This document shows positions 36,187-45,823 of a stretch of DNA of 64,000 bases, one piece after another. The position numbers and the translations under genes are program-made. The DNA lies in assembly GCF_900088535.1 (NCBI RefSeq), contig NZ_LT578417.1, positions 2,480,001 to 2,544,000 of the forward strand, written 5' to 3'. This DNA is from Cyanobium sp. NIES-981 (lineage in GTDB: Bacteria; Cyanobacteriota; Cyanobacteriia; PCC-6307; Cyanobiaceae). Under the pieces are notes generated by a model. The model saw only the letters and a program-made list of their open reading frames with translations, was not told where the DNA came from and ran no database searches. Each line of letters opens with the position of its first letter. Position 1 is the stretch's first letter.

Positions 36187-36857
36187 CCCGCGACCTCCCC
36201 GACCTGGCGCCCCTGATCGACCATGCCCTGCTGGACCCCCTGCAGGGCAGCGAGGCCATCCACCGCTGTTGTGATGAGGCCCGCCACTACGGCTTCGCCG
36301 GCGTGTGCGTGGCCTCCCGCTGGGTGGGGGAGGCGCGGCAGCGGCTGCCGGTCGAGACCCAGGGGCGAGGCACCACGCCACGGCTGATCGCCGTGGTGGG
36401 GTTTCCCTTCGGTGCCGTTCCCAGCGCCGTGAAGCGGGCCGAGGCGGAGGCCGCCGCCGCCGCCGGAGCCGACGAACTGGATGTGGTTCCCGATTTCGGC
36501 GGCCTGGTGGACGGCAAGACTTCGTTAGTGCTCGATGAGCTGGCCGCCATCTGCGAGCTGGGACCACCGGTGAAGGTGATCCTCGAGGCGGGACGGCTGG
36601 AACCTGAACAGCTGGCCCTGCTGGTGGAGATCTGCATCGATGCCGGGGCACGCTTCCTCAAGAGCGGCAGCGGCTTCGGCCCGGCGGTGACCACCGACCA
36701 GGTGGTGCGCCTGCGGGAGCTGGCCCGGGGCCGGGCCGGTGTGAAGGCCTCCGGCGGCATCGCCACCCTCGAGCAGGCCCTGGAGCTGGTGGAGGCGGGG
36801 GCCACCCGGCTCGGCACCAGCCGGGGAGTGGCCCTGATGCAGGCCCTGCGGACCTGA
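36183..36857 (+). CDS. deoC: Deoxyribose-phosphate aldolase
   Basis: A 224-residue class I aldolase splitting 2-deoxyribose-5-phosphate. The Schiff-base Lys is in RFLKSGSGFGP (the usual Thr is Ser/Gly), the catalytic Asp in ELDVVPDFGGL and the second Lys in GVKASGGIATL. Start is GTG 36183, overlapping the hpf stop, so translation is coupled. Followed after 7 bp by recO. Why deoC and hpf are linked is not known, although the order is seen in other picocyanobacteria as far as I recall. Confidence 0.93.
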   Translation: MTRDLPDLAPLIDHALLDPLQGSEAIHRCCDEARHYGFAGVCVASRWVGEARQRLPVETQGRGTTPRLIAVVGFPFGAVPSAVKRAEAEAAAAAGADELDVVPDFGGLVDGKTSLVLDELAAICELGPPVKVILEAGRLEPEQLALLVEICIDAGARFLKSGSGFGPAVTTDQVVRLRELARGRAGVKASGGIATLEQALELVEAGATRLGTSRGVALMQALRT

Positions 36858-36864
36858 CGCCCCC

Positions 36865-37659
36865 GTGCCCGAGACCCAGCTGGAAGGATTGGCGCTGAGC
36901 TGCAGGCCCCTCGGGGAGAGCGACCGGCTGCTCACCCTGCTGAGCGAGGGGGAAGGGTTGACCCGCCTGGCGGTGCCAGGCGCCCGAAAGCCGCGCAGTA
37001 GCCTCGCCGCGGCCGTGCCCCTGGCCCACCTGCGCCTCCAGGTGGGGGGACGCTCCGGGCTGCGGCGGGTGCGCCAGCTGCGGGTGGTGCGCAACTACAG
37101 CCAGCTGGCCGAACGGCTCGAGACCCTGGCTGCCGCCCAGGCCCTCGCCGAACTCTGCCTGGGGCTGGTGCCCGGCGAAGCCCCGGCCCCGGGGATGCTG
37201 GGATCCATGCTGATGCAGCTCGGCAGGCTCGAGCAGCTGGTGCGCGAGCGCTCCGACAGCCTCGAGGCCCTGGCCCTGGCCGTGCAGGGGTCGGTGCACC
37301 TGCTTGCCCTGGGGGGCTATGCCCTGCCGCTCGTGCAGTGCAGCCGCTCGGGCCGGAGGCTCGAACCTCCGCTGGGCGACTGGGACTGGCGCTGCAGCCT
37401 GGTGCCCAGCGAAGGCTTCGTGCTCGGTGCCGTGGCAGGAGCGCGGGTGGTGCTCAACGCCTCGGAACTGGCCCTGCTGCAACGGCTGCCCCGGCCGGCC
37501 CTGCCCCGCCGGCGCGACGGGGCCCTGATGGGCCCGCAGGCCGTGTGGCTCCACCTGCTGGAGCTGGTGGAGTGCTGGTGCGGTGAGCACCTGCAGCGGC
37601 GGCCGCGGGCCTTCCGGCTGCTGCGGCTGGGGTTGCAGACCGCCCCTGCGCCATCATGA
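36865..37659 (+). CDS. recO: DNA repair protein RecO
   Basis: A 264-residue recombination mediator that helps load RecA on gapped DNA. The N-terminal OB-fold reads LEGLALSCRPLGESDRLLTLL and LTRLAVPGARKPRS. The helical C-terminal part includes LLALGGYALPLVQCSRSGRR, where the zinc-finger cysteines of other RecO proteins are mostly missing. The start is GTG 36865. The stop overlaps the next gene's ATG (ATGA). Confidence 0.88.
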   Translation: MPETQLEGLALSCRPLGESDRLLTLLSEGEGLTRLAVPGARKPRSSLAAAVPLAHLRLQVGGRSGLRRVRQLRVVRNYSQLAERLETLAAAQALAELCLGLVPGEAPAPGMLGSMLMQLGRLEQLVRERSDSLEALALAVQGSVHLLALGGYALPLVQCSRSGRRLEPPLGDWDWRCSLVPSEGFVLGAVAGARVVLNASELALLQRLPRPALPRRRDGALMGPQAVWLHLLELVECWCGEHLQRRPRAFRLLRLGLQTAPAPS

Positions 37660-39044
37660 GCACCCCTTCCCGTGGCAGGTCCAGGTTGTCCGGCAGTCCT
37701 CAGGGCTCCGCACCCGCAGGGGCCAGCGGCCTCCAGGCCGTTCTGGCCCTGCCGGACTTCCGCCTGCTCTGGCTGGGGCAGATCTTCTCCCAGCTGGCGG
37801 ACAAGTTCTACATCGTGCTGATGGTGTTCCTGATCGCCCAGACCTGGGTGCAGGGAACGCCGGACGCCAACCCGGCGCTGGCGGAGGCCGCCTCGGCGAT
37901 CCGCATGGATCTGCCCGAGACCCGGGCCCAGATGATCACCCTGCTGGCCACCGGCATCTACGTGGCCAACACCGTGCCCGCCATGGTGCTCGGCACCCTG
38001 GCGGGCGTCTGGGCGGATCGCTGGCCCAAGCGCACCGTGATGGTGGCCTCCAACGGCCTGCGGGCCGCGCTGGTGCTGGCCGTGCCGCTCTGCCTGGTGC
38101 AGAGCCCGCTCTGGCTGGGCCTGAGCGTGGGCTACTGGGGCCTCGTGCTGATGACCTTCCTGGAGTCGGTGCTCACCCAGTTCTTCGCGCCGGCGGAACA
38201 GGCGGCCATTCCCAAGCTGGTGCCACCCCAGCATCTGCTGGCGGCCAATTCCCTCTACCAGGCCACCAGCATGGCCGCCACCATCGTGGGTTTCGCCCTC
38301 GGGGATCCGATCCTGCGGCTGATGCGCAGCGCCCTGGCGGCGATCGGCATCGATGGCGGGGAGTTCCTGCTGCTGCCCGCCTGCTACGGCCTGGCGGCCC
38401 TCACGATCTCGCGCATCCGCTGGCAGGAGTCCCCCCGCCGGGCCAGCCGCACTTCGGTGTGGGAAGAGATCCAGCAGGGGCTGGCGGTGCTGCGCGACCG
38501 CCCCAGGGTGGCGAGCGCCATGGGGCAGCTGGTGCTGCTCTACAGCCTGCTGGCGGCCCTGTATGTGCTGGCGATCAGCCTGGCTTCAGCCGTGGCGGGG
38601 CTGGGTCCCACCCGGTTCGGCACCCTTCTGGCCATGAGCGGACTGGGCCTGGCCGTCGGCGCCGTGGCCGTGGCGCAGCTGGGGCAGCAGCTCAACCGGC
38701 GCCATCTGGCTGCAGCGGGGCTGGGCACGATCGGCTGGAGCCTGCTGCTGCTGGGGCAGCTGCGCGGCAATCTCACCTTCACGCTGCTGCTCTGCGCGGT
38801 GCTCGGGGTGGGGGCCGCCATGCTGGCCATCCCGGCCCAGACCACCATCCAGGAAGACACCCCGGAAGCGATGCGCGGCAAGGTGTTCGGCCTGCAGAAC
38901 AACCTGATCAACATCGCCCTGAGTCTCCCCCTGGTGCTGGCGGGTGCCGTGGTGAGCCGCTGGGGCCTGCTGCCGGTGCTGTGGGTTCTGGCCTCGATCG
39001 CCCTGCTGGCGGCTCTGGCGGAGCGGCCCTGGCGGCGCTGTTAG
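37656..39044 (+). CDS. MFS transporter
   Basis: A 462-residue protein with about 12 membrane spans. The first helix region is FRLLWLGQIFSQLADKFYIV, and the loop 2-3 signature GVWADRWPKRTVMVASNGLR is that of MFS_3 members, which include LplT/EntS-like exporters. Substrate unknown. The N-terminal 28 residues are polar. It overlaps recO by ATGA and precedes the glycosyltransferase gene by 25 bp. Confidence 0.88.
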   Translation: MSTPSRGRSRLSGSPQGSAPAGASGLQAVLALPDFRLLWLGQIFSQLADKFYIVLMVFLIAQTWVQGTPDANPALAEAASAIRMDLPETRAQMITLLATGIYVANTVPAMVLGTLAGVWADRWPKRTVMVASNGLRAALVLAVPLCLVQSPLWLGLSVGYWGLVLMTFLESVLTQFFAPAEQAAIPKLVPPQHLLAANSLYQATSMAATIVGFALGDPILRLMRSALAAIGIDGGEFLLLPACYGLAALTISRIRWQESPRRASRTSVWEEIQQGLAVLRDRPRVASAMGQLVLLYSLLAALYVLAISLASAVAGLGPTRFGTLLAMSGLGLAVGAVAVAQLGQQLNRRHLAAAGLGTIGWSLLLLGQLRGNLTFTLLLCAVLGVGAAMLAIPAQTTIQEDTPEAMRGKVFGLQNNLINIALSLPLVLAGAVVSRWGLLPVLWVLASIALLAALAERPWRRC

Positions 39045-39069
39045 CGTCAGACCGGTCGCACGAGGCTGG

Positions 39070-40347
39070 GTGGCTCACATTGCCTGGTTAGGCAAGAAAT
39101 CTCCCTTCTGCGGCAACGTCACCTACGGCCTCACCACGACGCATGCCCTGCAGGAGCGGGGCCACCGCATCAGCTTCATCCATTTCGACACCCCCGCCGG
39201 CCAGCTGGGGCGTCAGCCGATCGCGGTGGCGGCCAGCGGAGGCGACGACCGCACGCGACGGAAGCGGCAGGGCGGACGCCCCGGCCCCGCCGCCGGGGCT
39301 GCCCGGTGGCGGGGCGCCACGGACGGGCCAGGGCTCGACCTGGCCGATCGGGAGGTGGCGCTGCCCTACCTGGTGAAGTCGCAGGTGTACACCATCCCCT
39401 CCCCAGGGGCCCAGCGGGAGTTGCGCGAATCGCTGGAGCGCCTGCGCCCGGATCTGGTGCACGCCAGCCTCACGCTCTCCCCGCTCGATTTCCGCCTGCC
39501 GGATCTCTGCCAGCAGCTGAAGCTGCCGCTGGTGGCCACGTTCCATCCCGCTTTCGACGCAGGCCTGCGCAACCTCACGGCCGGCACCCAGCAGCTCACC
39601 TACCAGCTCTACGCCCCCTCGCTGGCCCGCTTCGACCGCGTGATCGTGTTCTCCGAGCTGCAGGCCGACGTGCTGCTGCGGCTGGGCGTTCAGGCCGACC
39701 GCCTCGCCGTGATCCCCAACGGCGTGGACACGGCCACCTGGCGGCCGGCCGCCGGGCCGCCCTCGGCCGAACTGGCCGCCCTGCAGCAGCGGTTCCGCGG
39801 GCGGCGGGTGTTTCTCTACATGGGGCGGATCGCCACGGAGAAGAACGTGGAAGCCCTCCTCAGGGCCTGGCGCCTGGTGCGGCCGGCCGGCTGCGTGCTG
39901 GTGATCGTGGGCGATGGCCCGCTGCGCTCTTCCCTCCAGGGCAACGGCGAGGAGGGGGACGTGGTCTGGTGGGGCTATGAGCCCGACCTGGCGACACGGG
40001 TGGCCCTGCAGCAGCTGGCGGAGGTGTTTCTGCTGCCCTCCCTGGTGGAGGGCCTGTCCCTGGCCCTGCTGGAGGCGATGGCCAGCGGCACCGCCTGCGT
40101 GGCCACCGATGCCGGTGCCGACGGTGAGGTGCTCGAAGGGGGTGCCGGCATCGTGATCAGCACCCAGGGGGTGACCACCCAGCTGCGCACGCTGCTGCCG
40201 GTTCTGCATGACCAGCCGGTGCTCACCGCCGAGCTGGGCCGTCGGGCCCGGGAGCGGGCTCTGGAGCGCTACACCCTGGAGAACAACCTCAAGGCCCTGG
40301 AGGAGCTCTATGCCGAGCTGGTGGGCAGCCGCACCCTGGCGGCGTGA
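39070..40347 (+). CDS. dgdA: GT4-family glycosyltransferase, DgdA-like (digalactosyldiacylglycerol synthase)
   Basis: A 425-residue GT-B enzyme starting at GTG 39070 with AHIAWLGKKSPFCGNVTYGL. The donor-binding C-terminal half has VIPNGVDTATW, FLYMGRIATEKNVEALL, VIVGDGPL and the E-x7-E block SLVEGLSLALLEAM. The N-terminal wording (GKKSPFCGNVTYG, SQVYTIPS, HASLTLSPLDF) resembles the cyanobacterial DgdA (Slr1508) group, which makes the galactolipid DGDG. A Gly/Arg-rich insertion at about 60-88 is unusual. The DgdA call is from memory of the family and should be confirmed. Confidence 0.78.
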   Translation: MAHIAWLGKKSPFCGNVTYGLTTTHALQERGHRISFIHFDTPAGQLGRQPIAVAASGGDDRTRRKRQGGRPGPAAGAARWRGATDGPGLDLADREVALPYLVKSQVYTIPSPGAQRELRESLERLRPDLVHASLTLSPLDFRLPDLCQQLKLPLVATFHPAFDAGLRNLTAGTQQLTYQLYAPSLARFDRVIVFSELQADVLLRLGVQADRLAVIPNGVDTATWRPAAGPPSAELAALQQRFRGRRVFLYMGRIATEKNVEALLRAWRLVRPAGCVLVIVGDGPLRSSLQGNGEEGDVVWWGYEPDLATRVALQQLAEVFLLPSLVEGLSLALLEAMASGTACVATDAGADGEVLEGGAGIVISTQGVTTQLRTLLPVLHDQPVLTAELGRRARERALERYTLENNLKALEELYAELVGSRTLAA

Positions 40348-40352
40348 GGCCC

Positions 40353-41735
40353 CTAGCGCAGGCCCCGTTCCAGGATGTCCTGCAGGGCGGTACGGACCGC
40401 GCCGGTGAGGGAGTCCACCGCGGCACGGCGATCCTGGCGGTAAGCCCCATGGCGGTCGGTGACATCGATGGCGGGGCCCACCTGCAGCACGGCCTGCGTG
40501 GGACCGAGCGAGGGAGGACGGAGCTGGGGACGGCCCTCGATCCAGGCCACCGCCCGCCACAGGATCAGCAGCAGCTCGGCGTAGCGGTCAGGGGTGGGTC
40601 GGTCCACCACGTACCGCCCACTCATGGCGGTGAACGGCTCCACCAGCCGCATGTGGTCCAGGCAGAGGCTGGCCTCGGCCGCTGTCCAGTCCGCCAGGCC
40701 CCGGCCCACCGGAGAGAGGGCGTCCAGGTCAGCCCGGTAGATGCGCTCCCAGCCGGCCTGTTCGATGCGACGGCAGCGCTCCTGCAGCGTTCCCTGCGAT
40801 CGCAGGGCGAAGCGGGATTCCGCCAGCTCCAGCACCCGGTCGCGCAGCTGGGCCATGCGCTCGGCAAAGGGAGCGCCGCCTGTGAAGTGGAGGCCATGAG
40901 CCTGTCGGTAGAAGCCCTCAAGCTCCCGCAGCATCACCTCCGCCACCGCCAGCAACCGGCCGTAGCGGTGCTCGGCCAGGGCCTCCTGGTCGGTTTCCCT
41001 GTCCTTGCGCGGCCGCGGAGGTCCGGGCGGCGGCGGCGCCAGGCCCAGCCGCCGCTCCAGCGGGGCCAGCAACCGCTCAATCCGCGGCCAGCTGGGCCGC
41101 AGCAACGGGTAACGCAGCCCGATCGGCACGATCACCACCCGCTCGGGCCGCCCGGCAGCCGCCAGATCCTCACAGGCCCAGAAGGCCAGCTGGGCCAGGC
41201 CCGGCTCCAGAGGACTGATCAACTCACCATGGCCATTGGTGGCCCCTTCAGGCGCGATGGCCAACGGGAAGGGGCCATCCACCGCCAACTCCCTGGCCAT
41301 GCGCAGGGCCTGGCGGTCCAGCTTGCCGCGCTGAATCGGAACGCCCCCAAGGCTGCAGAGCACCCACCCCACCAGGGCGCCGGCCCACAGGGGGATGCCC
41401 CGGTCGTAGAGGAACTGGGCGTGCACCGGCGGCCTCAGGGGCCGGCCCAGGCGCCGGGCCAGCCTCGGCACCGCGCACCAGAACAGCCAGGCCAGCACCA
41501 GGGGATCGCGGGTGCTGGGGTGACGGAAGGCCAGAAAGAGCCTCACCCGCCCCTGCTGCTGGGCTCGGAAACAGCCGGCCAGCTCGGCGACGCCATCGGC
41601 CTGCACCCGCCCCACGCCCTGGCCCCGCAGCAGCAGCGGCAGCAGAAGGCGCACCAGCCAGCGCACCCAGGCACGCCGGGCCGGAGGGATGAAGGTGAGC
41701 GGGGGCTGGGCCCCCGCCAGGCGCAGGCGCGGCAT
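40353..41735 (-). CDS. PlsC-type acyltransferase (1-acylglycerol-3-phosphate acyltransferase family)
   Basis: A 460-residue protein. The acyltransferase motif I reads FRHPSTRDP (variant of H-x4-D), and a later block is APEGATNGHGELISPL. The second half (after about 230) is a long helical extension of unknown role. ATG 41735 is preceded by AGGAGG at a good distance, favouring it over an in-frame start 33 bp upstream that overlaps pyrF. The neighbouring dgdA-like gene suggests glycerolipid metabolism. Confidence 0.82.
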   Translation of the reverse strand: MPRLRLAGAQPPLTFIPPARRAWVRWLVRLLLPLLLRGQGVGRVQADGVAELAGCFRAQQQGRVRLFLAFRHPSTRDPLVLAWLFWCAVPRLARRLGRPLRPPVHAQFLYDRGIPLWAGALVGWVLCSLGGVPIQRGKLDRQALRMARELAVDGPFPLAIAPEGATNGHGELISPLEPGLAQLAFWACEDLAAAGRPERVVIVPIGLRYPLLRPSWPRIERLLAPLERRLGLAPPPPGPPRPRKDRETDQEALAEHRYGRLLAVAEVMLRELEGFYRQAHGLHFTGGAPFAERMAQLRDRVLELAESRFALRSQGTLQERCRRIEQAGWERIYRADLDALSPVGRGLADWTAAEASLCLDHMRLVEPFTAMSGRYVVDRPTPDRYAELLLILWRAVAWIEGRPQLRPPSLGPTQAVLQVGPAIDVTDRHGAYRQDRRAAVDSLTGAVRTALQDILERGLR

Positions 41736-41749
41736 GGCCGGAAACCTCC

Positions 41750-42478
41750 TCAGCCGAGCTCGGCGCAACAGGCCGCGAAGGCCGCCGCGGGATCAGGGGC
41801 CGCCGTGATCGGCCGGCCCACCACCAGCCGGCTCGCCCCGGCGGCCACCGCCTGGCCGGGGGTCATGGTTCTGCGCTGGTCCCCTGGGGCAGCCCCGGCG
41901 GGGCGGATGCCGGGCGTCACCAGCACGAAGGGCTCGGGATGGCTCTGGCGCAGGGCAGCCACCTCCAGCGGTGAGCAGACGGCACCGCCGATCCCGGCTT
42001 CGGTGGCCAGAGCCGCCAGGCGGGGCACGTAGTGCTGCAGGGGCTCCTGAACGGCCAACTCCAGCCGGAACCGGGAGGGATCCCAGCTGGTGAGCACCGT
42101 CACGGCCAGCAGACACGGGGGGCACTGGCCGGTCTCCGCCGCGCCCTGGCAGGCGGCGGCCTGGGCGGCGGAGAGGGCCTCACGGCCGGCTGCTGCATGC
42201 ACCGTGATCAGCTGGGCACCGAGGGCGGCCGCTCGGCGGCAGGCCCCGGCCATCGTGGCCGGGATGTCGTGGAATTTCAGGTCGAGGAACACCTGCAGGC
42301 CGGCCTGGCGCAGCTCGCGCACCACGGAGGGGCCGGCGCTCACGAACAACTCCAGGCCCACCTTGACCCAGCGCAGGTCGGGGAGGGCGGCCACCAGAGG
42401 AGCCACCCGGTCGGGCTCCATGCCGTCGAGAGCCAGGATGATGCGATCGGCGGATTCCACGGCCCCCGGCACCGGCAC
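41750..42478 (-). CDS. pyrF: Orotidine 5'-phosphate decarboxylase
   Basis: A 242-residue TIM-barrel enzyme making UMP. The catalytic Asp-Lys-x-x-Asp tetrad region is [13 protein letters not shown]. The start [16 protein letters not shown] and the phosphate loop [17 protein letters not shown] are all present. It is followed by the PlsC-type gene at 14 bp and preceded by tyrS across 60 bp of tandem repeats. Confidence 0.95.
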   Translation of the reverse strand: MPVPGAVESADRIILALDGMEPDRVAPLVAALPDLRWVKVGLELFVSAGPSVVRELRQAGLQVFLDLKFHDIPATMAGACRRAAALGAQLITVHAAAGREALSAAQAAACQGAAETGQCPPCLLAVTVLTSWDPSRFRLELAVQEPLQHYVPRLAALATEAGIGGAVCSPLEVAALRQSHPEPFVLVTPGIRPAGAAPGDQRRTMTPGQAVAAGASRLVVGRPITAAPDPAAAFAACCAELG

Positions 42479-42495
42479 AGGTGGAAGCGCACCCT

Positions 42496-42552
42496 AGGCG
42501 TCAGCCCTGCACCCAGGCGTCAGCCCTGCACCGAAGCGTCAGCCCTGCACCA
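42496..42552. repeat. Three tandem 19-bp repeats, the last covering the tyrS stop
   Basis: Units start at 42496, 42515 and 42534 with sequence A(G/A)GCGTCAGCCCTGCACC plus one variable base. The third includes the minus-strand end of tyrS (GGTGCAGGGCTGA), so two extra copies of the gene's last codons and stop lie between tyrS and pyrF. Confidence 0.88.
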
Positions 42553-43825
42553 GACGACGGAACGTCTTCTTCCCCAGTTGAAGCACCTTGCCCTCCAGTT
42601 CGGGAGCGCCGGCGAAGGTCTGATTCGGATCGGCCAGCTTCACGCCATCCAGCCGCACCCCGCCGCCCTGGATCTGGCGACGGGCTTCGCTGCTGCTGGC
42701 ACAGAGGCCCAGGGCACTGAGCAGGTAGAAGGCCCGGGCCGGGAAGTTCACCCCGGCCAGGGAGGCCTCGGGCACCTCCGCCGCAGCCGCATCGCCACCC
42801 ACGGCGCCAGCCACCAGCGCCGCTGCATCCCGCTGGGCCTGGTCCGCCGCGCTCCGGCCATGGCGCTGGCGGGTGATGTCGTGGGCCATCACCTTCTGAC
42901 GCTCGCGCGGGTGCGTGGGCAGGGCGTCGAGAGCGAGGTCGGTCAGCAGCGTCAGGTAGGTGTCCACCAGCGCGTCGGGCACCTTCTCGAGCTTGGAGTA
43001 CATCGAGAGCGGATCCTCGGCCAGCCCCACGGTGTTGCCGAGGCTCTTGCTCATCTTCTGCACCCCATCGAGACCCGGCAGGATCGGCAGCAGCAGCCCG
43101 AACTGGGGCCGCTGGCCGAAATGGCGCTGCAGGTCACGGCCCATGGCCACGTTGAATTTCTGGTCGGTGCCTCCCAGCTCCACATCGGCCTGGATCGCCA
43201 CCGAGTCGTAGCCCTGCAGCAGCGGGTAGAGGAACTCATGCAGGGAGATCGGCGTGCCGGAGCCGTAGCGCTTCGAGAAGTCGTCCTTGGCCAGCATCTG
43301 CCCCACCGTGGAGGTGCCCAGCAGCTCGATCACCTCCGGCAGGGCCAGGCCGGCCAGCCATTCGCTGTTGCGCCGCACCTCCAGCCGTCCGGGGGTTTCG
43401 AAGTCGAGCAGCGACCGCTCCCTGGGCTGCCCAAAACCCAGCTGCAGCAGATAGGTTTCGGCGTTGGCCTCCACCTCGGCGGCGCTGAGCTGCACCCGGG
43501 TGGTGCTCTTGCCGGTGGGGTCGCCGATGCGGGCCGTGAAATCGCCGATGATCAGCACCGCCGTGTGGCCGGCATCCTGGAAGGCCCGCAGTTTGCGGAA
43601 CAGGAGGGAATGCCCCAGGTGGATGTCGGCCCCGGTGGGATCGATGCCCAGCTTCACCCGCAGTGGGCGCCCCGCCCCGGCGGCCTCCTCCAGCCGGGCC
43701 GCCAGGGCCGCATCGGCAAGGCCGGCGGAACCGGGCGGCTGCTGATCCGCAGCGGGGGCGGCGGGGAACAGGTCGGCGATGCCCCGGTCCAGCCAGGCCG
43801 GAAGATTCCATCTGCTCTCTGCCAT
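42539..43825 (-). CDS. tyrS: Tyrosyl-tRNA synthetase
   Basis: A 428-residue class I synthetase. The HIGH-like motif is HLGHS in [14 protein letters not shown], and KMSKS is present in [11 protein letters not shown]. The C-terminal S4-like RNA-binding domain has [20 protein letters not shown]. It is essential for translation. It ends within the first of three tandem repeats and is 51 bp downstream of the DUF1825 gene. Confidence 0.96.
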   Translation of the reverse strand: MAESRWNLPAWLDRGIADLFPAAPAADQQPPGSAGLADAALAARLEEAAGAGRPLRVKLGIDPTGADIHLGHSLLFRKLRAFQDAGHTAVLIIGDFTARIGDPTGKSTTRVQLSAAEVEANAETYLLQLGFGQPRERSLLDFETPGRLEVRRNSEWLAGLALPEVIELLGTSTVGQMLAKDDFSKRYGSGTPISLHEFLYPLLQGYDSVAIQADVELGGTDQKFNVAMGRDLQRHFGQRPQFGLLLPILPGLDGVQKMSKSLGNTVGLAEDPLSMYSKLEKVPDALVDTYLTLLTDLALDALPTHPRERQKVMAHDITRQRHGRSAADQAQRDAAALVAGAVGGDAAAAEVPEASLAGVNFPARAFYLLSALGLCASSSEARRQIQGGGVRLDGVKLADPNQTFAGAPELEGKVLQLGKKTFRRLVQG

Positions 43826-43876
43826 CGGCCTGCCCCGCTCAGCGGCGGATCGTAGGCAGGGGAGGGCGCGCTCCCC

Positions 43877-44200
43877 TCAGGGCTGGGCCTCCAGTTGCCC
43901 CCTCATGCGCTGGAGGGTCTGCTCCATCTGGGCGAACATGGTTTCGGGAGTGAGCCCGAACTGGCCGAGCTGGGTGCGCAGCTGTTCCACGGTGAGTTTG
44001 GCCTGGAAGTCTTCGGAGAGTTCGAAGCGCTTCATGAACACGCGGTAGCGGTCCATCATTTCCTCCATGCGCTCGATGTAGAGCTTCTTGCCCTCCCGGT
44101 CGAACTTGCCGTAGTCGCCGCCGAGCTGCATCAGCTGCTGGTAGTCCAGGAACAGCCGCTTGGCTTCGTCCTGCACGATCTCGGAATCGAAGAAGGCCAT
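43877..44200 (-). CDS. DUF1825 family protein
   Basis: A 107-residue helical protein beginning MAFFDSEIVQDEAKRLFLDY. It matches the cyanobacterial DUF1825 family, which has no assigned function. It carries no signal, membrane segment or Cys. It precedes tyrS on the same strand by 51 bp and is divergent from the regulator at 44390 across 189 bp. Confidence 0.88.
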   Translation of the reverse strand: MAFFDSEIVQDEAKRLFLDYQQLMQLGGDYGKFDREGKKLYIERMEEMMDRYRVFMKRFELSEDFQAKLTVEQLRTQLGQFGLTPETMFAQMEQTLQRMRGQLEAQP

Positions 44201-44389
44201 CAGCTGGCGACCAGAACAAGACTGCACGGCTTCAATTGTGAGCGGGAGCACACGGCTGTGGGGAGTGCGGATTGGCGTAATCGAGGCCAGCCCTGCCCCG
44301 GCTCCGGGGGCGGCTGTCAATGCCGGCGATCCCGGCCACGATGGGGGAACCGGCCCTGACCGCATCGCCAGGTCAGCACCTTCACCACC

Positions 44390-45103
44390 GTGAACTACAC
44401 CCCCCTGCTTGAGGCCCTCCGGGAGCGAGGTCGCCAGACCGCCACGCTGCTGCAGAACCGCCGGCTGGTGCTCTGCCACGGCAACCGGGTGAGCCTGGGT
44501 GTGTTCCTGGCCGGCTCCCTGGCCCGCGACTCTGTGGTGGGGGCCGCCACCACGGCCAGCGAAGGCCTGGAGCTGGTGGAACGTCTCGCGCCGGATCTGC
44601 TCGTGGTGTGCGACGTGCTGGAGCAGGGCAACGGCATCGACCTGCTGGTGACCCTGAAAGCGCGACGACCGGAGCTGGCGGTGGTGCTGCTGGTCAGCCG
44701 CGAACAGCGCTGGCATCGACTCCAGGAGGCCATCGCCGCAGGCTGTGAGGGTCTGGTGGCCGAGCCACGCTTCGGCCAGGGCTCGGGGCTGGCCGCCGTG
44801 CAGGCCGTGTGCTGCGGCGGGGTCTACATCGATCACACCCTGCGCTCGGTGGTGCGTGGCCTGCCCCGGGAGCAGCAGCCGCTGGAGCCCCTGACAGCTC
44901 GGGAGCTGGAGGTGCTGGCGCGGGTGGCCCGAGGCTGCAGCAACGTGGAGATCGGCCGCGACCTCTACCTGAGCGTGGACACGGTGAAGACCCATCTGCA
45001 GAACGTGCTGCGCAAGCTGCCGGCGAAGGACCGGGCCCACGCAGCCGTCCTGGGGGTGTGCTGGGGGCTGATCCACTGGCCCGACCCCGGAAGCTGCCGC
45101 TAG
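44390..45103 (+). CDS. NarL/FixJ-type response regulator with an atypical receiver
   Basis: A 237-residue protein starting at GTG 44390. The C-terminal LuxR-type HTH is complete (LTARELEVLARVARGCSN, then VDTKTHLQNVLRKL-like helix 3 as SVDTVKTHLQNV). The receiver keeps a central Asp75 in LLVVCDVLEQG, but the early acidic pair is replaced (VLCHGNRVS) and the conserved Lys is not seen (GLVAEP). Phosphorylation may therefore be absent or altered. No partner kinase is adjacent. Confidence 0.85.
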   Translation: MNYTPLLEALRERGRQTATLLQNRRLVLCHGNRVSLGVFLAGSLARDSVVGAATTASEGLELVERLAPDLLVVCDVLEQGNGIDLLVTLKARRPELAVVLLVSREQRWHRLQEAIAAGCEGLVAEPRFGQGSGLAAVQAVCCGGVYIDHTLRSVVRGLPREQQPLEPLTARELEVLARVARGCSNVEIGRDLYLSVDTVKTHLQNVLRKLPAKDRAHAAVLGVCWGLIHWPDPGSCR

Positions 45104-45136
45104 GTTCGGCCCCACGACCCCAGAGCGCTTCCACCC

Positions 45137-45820
45137 ATGGCCCCACGCCACTGGCTGGACCCCCTGGCGCGGCACCTGCTCGTGGCCACAGGGCAGATTC
45201 CCCCCAGCCCGCCGCCCGCCCCTGGCGGCACGCCCCCAACCCCGGACCGGGACGCTGAGGAGCGCGCGGCCGTGGAGCGGGAGCTGCTGGCGATCAAGTT
45301 GCGCCAGAACCCCCAGCGCCAGCTCCTCGATGCCGCCGAAGTCCGCCATGCGGCGGCCCTGGGCTGGCGCCTCGATGTGAACCGGGCCAGCGCGGCCGAC
45401 TGGAGGCGTCTCCCCGGCATCCGGGCCGAGCAGGTGGATCTGCTGCTGCGCCTGCAGGCCGGAGGGGTTCAGCTGAGCGGTCCGGACGACCTGCACCTGG
45501 CCCTCGACTGGCCGGCCGAACGCATCGCCGCCTGGCTGCCGGTGCTGGAGTTCCGCTGGTACGGCGATTCCCCCACGCCGGCGCGCGCCGCCCCGACCGA
45601 TGTGAACCGGGCCTCCGCCAATGCCCTCGAGGCCCTGGGTCTGAGCCCCGGACAGCGGCTGCTCCTGCAGCGCGAGCGGGCCCGCCGCCCATTCCGCGAT
45701 CTGGCGGAGCTGCAGCAGCGCCTGCAACTGCCATCGGCCCTGGTGGAGGGGTGGATCGGCCGGGTTCGGTTCAGTCCCGGGCCGGTCGGCCCCGTGCTGC
45801 CCCCCGGGCGGCGGCGCTGA
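45137..45820 (+). CDS. Helix-hairpin-helix (ComEA-like) protein
   Basis: A 227-residue protein with two helix-hairpin-helix DNA-binding motifs: LDVNRASAADWRRLPGI (about 77) and PTDVNRASANALEALGL (about 155). A Pro-rich linker follows the first 20 residues. No signal peptide is seen, so unlike ComEA it may be cytoplasmic. The next gene begins 3 bp after its stop (GIY-YIG protein), which suggests a shared nucleic-acid role. Confidence 0.8.
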   Translation: MAPRHWLDPLARHLLVATGQIPPSPPPAPGGTPPTPDRDAEERAAVERELLAIKLRQNPQRQLLDAAEVRHAAALGWRLDVNRASAADWRRLPGIRAEQVDLLLRLQAGGVQLSGPDDLHLALDWPAERIAAWLPVLEFRWYGDSPTPARAAPTDVNRASANALEALGLSPGQRLLLQRERARRPFRDLAELQQRLQLPSALVEGWIGRVRFSPGPVGPVLPPGRRR

Positions 45821-45823
45821 GCG

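Noticed and set aside
42032-43855. 607-codon plus-strand frame opposite pyrF and tyrS
   Set aside because: The opposite strand encodes complete pyrF and tyrS with catalytic motifs, so this is a shadow.
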